Positions 1-8,180 of a stretch of 64,000 bases of DNA are shown piece by piece (position 1 is the first letter of the stretch; each line of letters starts with the position of its first letter). The notes under the pieces were generated by a model. The model was not told the DNA's origin and searched no databases. It saw only the letters and a program-made list of their open reading frames with translations. The DNA is from Auanema rhodensis. Lineage: Eukaryota; Nematoda; Chromadorea; Rhabditida; Rhabditidae. Both the position numbers and the translations under genes were made by a program. The stretch is taken from positions 22,273,638 through 22,337,637 of the forward strand of contig OZ059900.1 in the NCBI GenBank assembly GCA_964057225.1, in the 5' to 3' direction.

Positions 1-684
1 GTTTTGACTTACGATTTCATGTGTTCAAACTCATGCAATGTCAATGAAACCTAGCTCAAAATTGTTTGTACAACGTCTAGTTCCACTTTCACGACAAAAA
101 AACAAGGGTTAGAAAATTAAGGAAATTAGCATATTCTGAGGGCACGCCCCTTATGGCTAATATTGATTAAATCGATTTTTGTTCATATGAGTAGTCAAAT
201 GCAACGAATTTCAGCGTGTTACATACTAAAATGAACCATTTTACATGCTGAACACTAGAAAAATACAAAAACACAGTATTTCCCATGAGAAATATTTTAT
301 TATGCTGGAAAACCAGTTTTTGGAATTTTCGCTGTAAACAAGGTTTTGACTTACGATTTCATGTGTTCAAACTCATGCAATGTCAATGAAACCTAGCTCA
401 AAATTGTTCGTACAACGTCTAGTTCCACTTTCACGACAAAAAAACAGGGGTTAGAAAATTTAGGAAATTAGCATATTCTGAGGGCACGCCCCTTATGGCT
501 AATATTGATTAAATCGATTTTTGTTCATATGAGTCGTCAAATGCGACGAATTTCAGCGTGTTACATACTAAAATGAAGCATTTCACATGCTGAACACTAG
601 AAAAATACAAAAACACAGTATTTTCCATGAGAAATATTTTATTATGCTGGAAAACCAGTTTTTGGAAATTTCGCTGTAAACAAG

Positions 685-1026
685 GTTTTGACTTACGATT
701 TCATGTGTTCAAACTCATGCAATGTCAATGAAACCTAGCTCAAAATTGTTCGTACAACGTCTAGTTCCACTTTCACGACAAAAAAACAGGGGTTAGAAAA
801 TTAAGGAAATTAGCATATTCTGAGGGCACGCCCCTTATGGCTAATATTGATTAAATCGATTTTTGTTCATATGAGTCGTCAAATGCAACGAATTTCAGCG
901 TGTTACATACTAAAATGAAGCATTTTACATGCTGAACACTAGAAAAATACAAAAACATTGTATTTCTCATGAGAAATATTTTATTATGCTGGAAAACCAG
1001 TTTTTGGAAATTTCGCTGTAAACAAG
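685..1026 (+). repeat. Exemplar satellite monomer (342 bp)
   Basis: This complete monomer serves as reference for lattice positions 1-342. Landmarks in order: GTTTTGAC (1-8); an A-run flanked by CGAC and CAGGGG (about 95-102); a GC-rich core GGGCACGCCCC (140-150) in otherwise AT-rich DNA; the 10-bp palindrome AAATCGATTT (169-178, ClaI site); CATATG (184-189, NdeI site); two nearby A5 tracts (259-273); a CTC/CCC variant site (282-284); the small inverted repeat CTGG-AAAA-CCAG (305-316); and TTTCGCTG running into the next monomer. Common variable positions are 67-68 (TG, CG or CC), 79-80, 105, 119, 121-122, 193 (A or C), 203, 214, 236-237, 242, 258, 283 and 326. This copy has T at 283 and an ATTG variant just before it. 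Confidence 0.95.
961..978. other. 18-bp perfect palindrome in CTC-type monomers
   Basis: TATTTCTCATGAGAAATA equals its own reverse complement. It exists only in monomers with T at lattice 283. The common CCC-type monomers have C there, and the TTCC type differs again, so one base makes or breaks the palindrome. CTC-type monomers are not scattered at random: they recur at fixed places within the higher-order units, for example in the monomers starting at 23350, 25061, 26771 and 28139. A perfect dyad could bind a dimeric protein or simply be chance plus copying; nothing in the sequence decides this. Confidence 0.6.
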
Positions 1027-1027
1027 G
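1011..1027 (+). other. CENP-B-box-like 17-mer (weak)
   Basis: TTTCGCTGTAAACAAGG spans the monomer junction (lattice 327 to 1). Against the mammalian CENP-B box YTTCGTTGGAARCGGGA it matches 12 of 17 positions, and 7 of the 9 positions regarded as essential: TTCG, the central A, C and one G match, while two of the three final Gs are A. It is present in nearly every monomer. Some monomers vary at its 3' end, with T or A at lattice 342 or T at lattice 1. A match this good is not surprising by chance in a 342-bp sequence read on both strands, so this is only a candidate site. Confidence 0.25.
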
Positions 1028-2735
1028 TTTTGACTTACGATTTCATGTGTTCAAACTCATGCAATGTCAATGAAACCTAGCTCAAAATTGTTTGTACAAC
1101 GTCTAGTTCCACTTTCACGACAAAAAAACAAGGGTTAGAAAATTAAGGAAATTAGCATATTCTGAGGGCACGCCCCTTATGGCTAATATTGATTAAATCG
1201 ATTTTTGTTCATATGAGTAGTCAAATGCAACGAATTTCAGCGTGTTACATACTAAAATGAACCATTTTACATGCTGAACACTAGAAAAATACAAAAACAC
1301 AGTATTTCCCATGAGAAATATTTTATTATGCTGGAAAACCAGTTTTTGGAATTTTCGCTGTAAACAAGGTTTTGACTTACGATTTCATGTGTTCAAACTC
1401 ATGCAATGTCAATGAAACCTAGCTCAAAATTGTTCGTACAACGTCTAGTTCCACTTTCACGACAAAAAAACAGGGGTTAGAAAATTTAGGAAATTAGCAT
1501 ATTCTGAGGGCACGCCCCTTATGGCTAATATTGATTAAATCGATTTTTGTTCATATGAGTCGTCAAATGCGACGAATTTCAGCGTGTTACATACTAAAAT
1601 GAAGCATTTCACATGCTGAACACTAGAAAAATACAAAAACACAGTATTTTCCATGAGAAATATTTTATTATGCTGGAAAACCAGTTTTTGGAAATTTCGC
1701 TGTAAACAAGGTTTTGACTTACGATTTCATGTGTTCAAACTCATGCAATGTCAATGAAACCTAGCTCAAAATTGTTCGTACAACGTCTAGTTCCACTTTC
1801 ACGACAAAAAAACAGGGGTTAGAAAATTAAGGAAATTAGCATATTCTGAGGGCACGCCCCTTATGGCTAATATTGATTAAATCGATTTTTGTTCATATGA
1901 GTCGTCAAATGCAACGAATTTCAGCGTGTTACATACTAAAATGAAGCATTTTACATGCTGAACACTAGAAAAATACAAAAACACAGTATTTCCCATGAGA
2001 AATATTTTATTATGCTGGAAAACCAGTTTTTGGAAATTTCGCTGTAAACAAGGTTTTGACTTATGATTTCATGTGTTAAAACTCATGCAATGTCAATGAA
2101 ACCTGGCTCAAAATTGTTCGTACAACGTCTAGTTCCACTTTCACGACAAAAAAACAGGGGTTAGAAAATTAAGGAAATTAGCATATTCTGAGGGCACGCC
2201 CCTTATGGCTAATATTGATTAAATCGATTTTTGTTCATATGAGTCGTCAAATGCAACGAATTTCAGCGTGTTACATACTAAAATGAAGCATTTTACATGC
2301 TGAACACTAGAAAAATACAAAAACACAGTATTTCCCATGAGAAATATTTTATTATGCTGGAAAACCAGTTTTTGGAAATTTCGCTGTAAACAAGGTTTTG
2401 ACTTATGATTTCATGTGTTAAAACTCATGCAATGTCAATGAAACCTAGCTCAAAATTGTTCGTACAACGTCTAGTTCCACTTTCACGACAAAAAACAGGG
2501 GTTAGAAAATTAAGGAAATTAGCATATTCTGAGGGCACGCCACTTATGGCTAATATTGATTAAATCGATTTTTGTTCATATGAGTCGTCAAATGCAACGA
2601 ATTTCAGCGTGTTACAAACTAAAATGAAGCATTTTACATGCTGAACACTAGAAAAATACAAAAACACAGTATTTCCCATGAGAAATATTTTATTATGCTG
2701 GAAAACCAGTTTTTGGAAATTTCGCTGTAAACAAG

Positions 2736-3077
2736 GTTTTGACTTACGATTTCATGTGTTCAAACTCATGCAATGTCAATGAAACCTAGCTCAAAATTGT
2801 TTGTACAACGTCTAGTTCCACTTTCACGACAAAAAAACAAGGGTTAGAAAATTAAGGAAATTAGCATATTCTGAGGGCACGCCCCTTATGGCTAATATTG
2901 ATTAAATCGATTTTTGTTCATATGAGTAGTCAAATGCAACGAATTTCAGCGTGTTACATACTAAAATGAAGCATTTTACATGCTGAACACTAGAAAAATA
3001 CAAAAACACAGTATTTCCCATGAGAAATATTTTATTATGCTGGAAAACCAGTTTTTGGAATTTTCGCTGTAAACAAG
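2736..3077 (+). repeat. Single A-type monomer between blocks
   Basis: This monomer has T67, A105, A193 and T326 but G rather than C at 236, a mixture of the first-monomer type at 1-342 and the type at 3762. It joins the 1-2735 block to the first inversion-bearing module. Its mixed variants suggest an exchange or conversion junction. Confidence 0.6.
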
Positions 3078-4804
3078 GTTTTGACTTACGATTTCATGTG
3101 TTCAAACTCATGCAATGTCAATGAAACCTAGCTCAAAATTGTTCGTACAACGTCTAGTTCCACTTTCACGACAAAAAAACAGGGGTTAGAAAATTAAGGA
3201 AATTAGCATATTCTGAGGGCACGCCCCTTATGGCTAATATTGATTAAATCGATTTTTGTTCATATGAGTCGTCAAATGCAACGAATTTCAGCGTGTTACA
3301 TACTAAAATGAAGCATTTTACATGCTGAACACTAGAAAAATACAAAAACACAGTATTTCCCATGAGAAATATTTTATTATGCTGGAAAACCAGTTTTTGG
3401 AAATTTCGCTGTAAACAAGGTTTTGACTTACGATTTCATGTGTTCAAACTCATGCAATGTCAATGAAACCTAGCTCAAAATTGTTCGTACAACGTCTAGT
3501 TCCACTTTCACGACAAAAAAACAGGGGTTAGAAAATTAATGAAATTAGCATATTCTGAGGGCACGCCCCTTATGGCTAATATTGATTAAATCGATTTTTG
3601 TTCATATGAGTCGTCAAATGCAACGAATTTCATCGTGTTACATACTAAAATTAAGCATTTTACATGCTGAACACTAGAAAAATACAAAAACACAGTATTT
3701 CTCATGAGAAATATTTTATTATGCTGGAAAACCAGTTTTTGGAAATTTCGCTGTAAACAAGGTTTTGACTTACGATTTCATGTGTTCAAACTCATGCAAT
3801 GTCAATGAAACCTAGCTCAAAATTGTTTGTACAACGTCTAGTTCCACTTTCACGACAAAAAAACAGGGGTTAGAAAATTAAGGAAATTAGCATATTCTGA
3901 GGGCACGCCCCTTATGGCTAATATTGATTAAATCGATTTTTGTTCATATGAGTAGTCAAATGCAACGAATTTCAGCGTGTTACATACTAAAATGAAGCAT
4001 TTTACATGCTGAACACTAGAAAAATACAAAAACACAGTATTTCCCATGAGAAATATTTTATTATGCTGGAAAACCAGTTTTTGGAATTTTCGCTGTAAAC
4101 AAGGTTTTGACTTACGATTTCATGTGTTCAAACTCATGCAATGTCAATGAAACCTAGCTCAAAATTGTTCGTACAACGTCTAGTTCCACTTTCACGACAA
4201 AAAAACAGGGGTTAGAAAATTAAGGAAATTAGCATTTTTCTAGTGTTCAGCATGTAAAATGCTTCATTTTAGTATGTAACACGCTGAAATTCGTTGCATT
4301 TGACGACTCATATGAACAAAAATCGATTTAATCAATATTAGCCATAAGGGGCGTGCCCTCAGAATATGCTAATTTCCTTAATTTTCTAACCCCTGTTTTT
4401 TTGTCGTGAAAGTGGAACTAGACGTTGTACGAACAATTTTGAGCTAGGTTTCATTGACATTGCATGAGTTTGAACACATGAAATCGTAAGTCAAAACCTT
4501 GTTTACAGCGAAATTTCCAAAAACTGGTTTTCCAGCATAATAAAATAATTCTCATGAGAAATACTGTGTTTTTGTATTTTTCTAGTGTTCAGCATGTAAA
4601 ATGCTTCATTTTAGTATGTAACACGCTGAAATTCGTTGCATTTGACGACTCACATTGAAATCGATTTTTGTTCTTATGTGTTACATACTAAAATGAAGCA
4701 TTTTACATGCTGAACACTAGAAAAATACAAAAACACAGTATTTCTCATGAGAAATATTTTATTATGCTGGAAAACCAGTTTTTGGAATTTTCGCTGTAAA
4801 CAAG
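3078..4804 (+). repeat. Inversion-bearing module, copy A (1727 bp)
   Basis: Three direct monomers (3078, 3420, 3762) and a partial fourth (from 4104) lead into a 417-bp inverted segment, a short rearranged forward piece, then forward repeat again. The module is 1727 bp, five monomers plus 17 bp, and copy B follows directly with the same order of markers. Monomer 3420 is marked by AATTAATG (T at lattice 121), CATCG (T at 214) and AAAATTAAG. The 17-bp excess is the net result of the rearrangement and shifts the repeat register by the same amount in each copy. Confidence 0.88.
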
Positions 4805-5068
4805 GTTTTGACTTACGATTTCATGTGTTCAAACTCATGCAATGTCAATGAAACCTAGCTCAAAATTGTTCGTACAACGTCTAGTTCCACTTTCACGACA
4901 AAAAAACAGGGGTTAGAAAATTAAGGAAATTAGCATATTCTGAGGGCACGCCCCTTATGGCTAATATTGATTAAATCGATTTTTGTTCATATGAGTCGTC
5001 AAATGCAACGAATTTCAGCGTGTTACATACTAAAATGAAGCATTTTACATGCTGAACACTAGAAAAAT
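4234..5068. repeat. Near-perfect palindrome A (391-bp arms, 53-bp loop)
   Basis: Bases 4234-4624 are the reverse complement of 4678-5068, with only two mismatches seen by eye: the private A/T change and the lattice 326 A/T site. The loop (4625-4677) holds the end of the inverted segment and a rearranged forward piece. That piece starts near lattice 162, lacks TTA at 167-169, runs to CATATG (with T instead of A at 4674 in this copy), then skips 27 bases (lattice 190-216) to rejoin at TGTTAC. An arm this long could extrude as a hairpin or cruciform. Confidence 0.9.
4236..4652 (-). repeat. Inverted satellite segment A (417 bp)
   Basis: After AGCAT (lattice 129-132) the sequence switches to the reverse complement of the monomer, starting near lattice 264 and reading backward through one full monomer to about lattice 188. 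AT is shared at the left junction, so two bases of microhomology are visible. The inverted segment carries a private change, GAGAATTATTT instead of GAGAAATATTT when read in monomer sense, at about 4546. All three inverted segments share it, so all three descend from one event. Confidence 0.93.
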
Positions 5069-6531
5069 ACAAAAACACAGTATTTCCCATGAGAAATATT
5101 TTATTATGCTGGAAAACCAGTTTTTGGAAATTTCGCTGTAAACAAGGTTTTGACTTACGATTTCATGTGTTCAAACTCATGCAATGTCAATGAAACCTAG
5201 CTCAAAATTGTTCGTACAACGTCTAGTTCCACTTTCACGACAAAAAAACAGGGGTTAGAAAATTAATGAAATTAGCATATTCTGAGGGCACGCCCCTTAT
5301 GGCTAATATTGATTAAATCGATTTTTGTTCATATGAGTCGTCAAATGCAACGAATTTCATCGTGTTACATACTAAAATTAAGCATTTTACATGCTGAACA
5401 CTAGAAAAATACAAAAACACAGTATTTCTCATGAGAAATATTTTATTATGCTGGAAAACCAGTTTTTGGAAATTTCGCTGTAAACAAGGTTTTGACTTAC
5501 GATTTCATGTGTTCAAACTCATGCAATGTCAATGAAACCTAGCTCAAAATTGTTTGTACAACGTCTAGTTCCACTTTCACGACAAAAAAACAGGGGTTAG
5601 AAAATTAAGGAAATTAGCATATTCTGAGGGCACGCCCCTTATGGCTAATATTGATTAAATCGATTTTTGTTCATATGAGTAGTCAAATGCAACGAATTTC
5701 AGCGTGTTACATACTAAAATGAAGCATTTTACATGCTGAACACTAGAAAAATACAAAAACACAGTATTTCCCATGAGAAATATTTTATTATGCTGGAAAA
5801 CCAGTTTTTGGAATTTTCGCTGTAAACAAGGTTTTGACTTACGATTTCATGTGTTCAAACTCATGCAATGTCAATGAAACCTAGCTCAAAATTGTTCGTA
5901 CAACGTCTAGTTCCACTTTCACGACAAAAAAACAGGGGTTAGAAAATTAAGGAAATTAGCATTTTTCTAGTGTTCAGCATGTAAAATGCTTCATTTTAGT
6001 ATGTAACACGCTGAAATTCGTTGCATTTGACGACTCATATGAACAAAAATCGATTTAATCAATATTAGCCATAAGGGGCGTGCCCTCAGAATATGCTAAT
6101 TTCCTTAATTTTCTAACCCCTGTTTTTTTGTCGTGAAAGTGGAACTAGACGTTGTACGAACAATTTTGAGCTAGGTTTCATTGACATTGCATGAGTTTGA
6201 ACACATGAAATCGTAAGTCAAAACCTTGTTTACAGCGAAATTTCCAAAAACTGGTTTTCCAGCATAATAAAATAATTCTCATGAGAAATACTGTGTTTTT
6301 GTATTTTTCTAGTGTTCAGCATGTAAAATGCTTCATTTTAGTATGTAACACGCTGAAATTCGTTGCATTTGACGACTCACATTGAAATCGATTTTTGTTC
6401 ATATGTGTTACATACTAAAATGAAGCATTTTACATGCTGAACACTAGAAAAATACAAAAACATTGTATTTCTCATGAGAAATATTTTATTATGCTGGAAA
6501 ACCAGTTTTTGGAAATTTCGCTGTAAACAAG
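4805..6531 (+). repeat. Inversion-bearing module, copy B (1727 bp)
   Basis: Same order as copy A at offset 1727: direct monomers 4805, 5147 (AATTAATG, CATCG) and 5489 (A193, T326), a partial from 5831, then the inverted segment. It differs from copy A at 6401 (A here, T at 4674). In the forward repeat after the loop, this copy has ATTG...CTC and AAATTTC, where copy A has ACAG...CTC and AATTTTC. The flank therefore exchanged independently of the inverted core. Confidence 0.87.
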
Positions 6532-6795
6532 GTTTTGACTTACGATTTCATGTGTTCAAACTCATGCAATGTCAATGAAACCTAGCTCAAAATTGTTTGT
6601 ACAACGTCTAGTTCCACTTTCACGACAAAAAAACAAGGGTTAGAAAATTAAGGAAATTAGCATATTCTGAGGGCACGCCCCTTATGGCTAATATTGATTA
6701 AATCGATTTTTGTTCATATGAGTAGTCAAATGCAACGAATTTCAGCGTGTTACATACTAAAATGAACCATTTTACATGCTGAACACTAGAAAAAT
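5961..6795. repeat. Near-perfect palindrome B (391-bp arms, 53-bp loop)
   Basis: The left arm (5961-6351) pairs with the right arm (6405-6795) around loop 6352-6404. There are several more mismatches than in palindrome A, because the right arm here is an A-type monomer: ATTG for ACAG, T67, A105, A193 and C236. Loop structure matches palindrome A apart from A at 6401. Confidence 0.87.
5963..6379 (-). repeat. Inverted satellite segment B (417 bp)
   Basis: Same breakpoints as segment A shifted by 1727: forward AGCAT joins reversed monomer at 5962/5963, and the reversed part ends at GACTCA before CATTGAAATCG. It carries the same private A-to-T change as segments A and C. Identical breakpoints show that the three segments are duplicates of one inversion, not three separate ones. 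Confidence 0.93.
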
Positions 6796-7916
6796 ACAAA
6801 AACACAGTATTTCTCATGAGAAATATTTTATTATGCTGGAAAACCAGTTTTTGGAAATTTCGCTGTAAACAAGGTTTTGACTTACGATTTCATGTGTTCA
6901 AACTCATGCAATGTCAATGAAACCTAGCTCAAAATTGTTTGTACAACGTCTAGTTCCACTTTCACGACAAAAAAACAGGGGTTAGAAAATTAAGGAAATT
7001 AGCATATTCTGAGGGCACGCCCCTTATGGCTAATATTGATTAAATCGATTTTTGTTCATATGAGTAGTCAAATGCAACGAATTTCAGCGTGTTACATACT
7101 AAAATGAAGCATTTTACATGCTGAACACTAGAAAAATACAAAAACACAGTATTTCCCATGAGAAATATTTTATTATGCTGGAAAACCAGTTTTTGGAATT
7201 TTCGCTGTAAACAAGGTTTTGACTTACGATTTCATGTGTTCAAACTCATGCAATGTCAATGAAACCTAGCTCAAAATTGTTCGTACAACGTCTAGTTCCA
7301 CTTTCACGACAAAAAAACAGGGGTTAGAAAATTAAGGAAATTAGCATTTTTCTAGTGTTCAGCATGTAAAATGCTTCATTTTAGTATGTAACACGCTGAA
7401 ATTCGTTGCATTTGACGACTCATATGAACAAAAATCGATTTAATCAATATTAGCCATAAGGGGCGTGCCCTCAGAATATGCTAATTTCCTTAATTTTCTA
7501 ACCCCTGTTTTTTTGTCGTGAAAGTGGAACTAGACGTTGTACGAACAATTTTGAGCTAGGTTTCATTGACATTGCATGAGTTTGAACACATGAAATCGTA
7601 AGTCAAAACCTTGTTTACAGCGAAATTTCCAAAAACTGGTTTTCCAGCATAATAAAATAATTCTCATGAGAAATACTGTGTTTTTGTATTTTTCTAGTGT
7701 TCAGCATGTAAAATGCTTCATTTTAGTATGTAACACGCTGAAATTCGTTGCATTTGACGACTCACATTGAAATCGATTTTTGTTCATATGTGTTACATAC
7801 TAAAATGAAGCATTTTACATGCTGAACACTAGAAAAATACAAAAACATTGTATTTCTCATGAGAAATATTTTATTATGCTGGAAAACCAGTTTTTGGAAA
7901 TTTCGCTGTAAACAAG
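6532..7916 (+). repeat. Inversion-bearing module, copy C (1385 bp)
   Basis: This module is one monomer shorter than A and B (1385 = four monomers plus 17 bp). Bases 6874-7916 match 5489-6531 at offset 1385. The first monomer (6532) is an A-type with AAGGG, A193 and C236 but CTC at 282-284 and A at 326. The AATTAATG/CATCG monomer of copies A and B is missing, as expected after unequal exchange. The module leads directly into the second copy of the 2.7-kb block. Confidence 0.85.
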
Positions 7917-8180
7917 GTTTTGACTTACGATTTCATGTGTTCAAACTCATGCAATGTCAATGAAACCTAGCTCAAAATTGTTTGTACAACGTCTAGTTCC
8001 ACTTTCACGACAAAAAAACAAGGGTTAGAAAATTAAGGAAATTAGCATATTCTGAGGGCACGCCCCTTATGGCTAATATTGATTAAATCGATTTTTGTTC
8101 ATATGAGTAGTCAAATGCAACGAATTTCAGCGTGTTACATACTAAAATGAACCATTTTACATGCTGAACACTAGAAAAAT
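7346..8180. repeat. Near-perfect palindrome C (391-bp arms, 53-bp loop)
   Basis: Arms 7346-7736 and 7790-8180 flank loop 7737-7789. As in palindrome B, the right arm runs into an A-type monomer (from 7917), so mismatches fall at the A-type sites. Past the loop there is no further inversion anywhere in the window. Confidence 0.87.
7348..7764 (-). repeat. Inverted satellite segment C (417 bp)
   Basis: Same breakpoints and private A-to-T change as segments A and B; the junction with forward repeat is at 7347/7348. The rejoining piece reads TGTTCATATG then TGTTAC, as in segment B. Confidence 0.93.

Larger units (their letters stand above)
1..2052 (+). repeat. Trimer higher-order repeat, two copies of 1026 bp
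   Basis: Monomers 1-342 and 1027-1368 share the same uncommon set of variants: T at lattice 67, A at 105, A at 193, C at 236 and T at 326. Monomers 343-684 and 1369-1710 share another set: T at 119, G at 203, C at 242 and TTCC at 281-284. The third members (685-1026 and 1711-2052) differ near lattice 275-283, where the first has ATTG...CTC and the second ACAG...CCC. This is a three-monomer unit in tandem, with the exchange boundary falling inside the third monomer. Confidence 0.85.
1..2735 (+). repeat. Duplicated 2.7-kb block, copy 1
   Basis: Eight monomers, the last one base short in the A-run (6 A). The block recurs at 7917-10651 with a constant offset of 7916. Shared rare markers include TTATGATTTC with GTTAAAAC (monomers 2053 and 2395), CCTGGCTC at about 2101, CGCCACTT near 2540 and TTACAAAC near 2615. 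The only difference I noticed by eye is A at 1464 against G at 9380. The left end of this copy may lie outside the window. Confidence 0.88.

Noticed and set aside
980-985. AATAAA poly(A) hexamer on the minus strand of nearly every monomer (lattice 296-301)
   Set aside because: Expected often in AT-rich DNA, and no transcription unit is visible; not called as a regulatory site.
685-1026. Monomer as an ancient dimer of about 160-171 bp halves
   Set aside because: CGATTT, TGTTCA and ATGCAA occur in the same order after lattice 12 and again after lattice 173, but spacing differs and the rest does not align by eye. Needs a proper self-alignment.
4236-7764. Inverted segments as read fold-back or assembly artefacts
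   Set aside because: Fold-back chimeras give a single turn with no return. Here the repeat returns to forward orientation after 417 bp with the same complex junction in three copies that differ slightly (4674 versus 6401). Read-level confirmation is still desirable.
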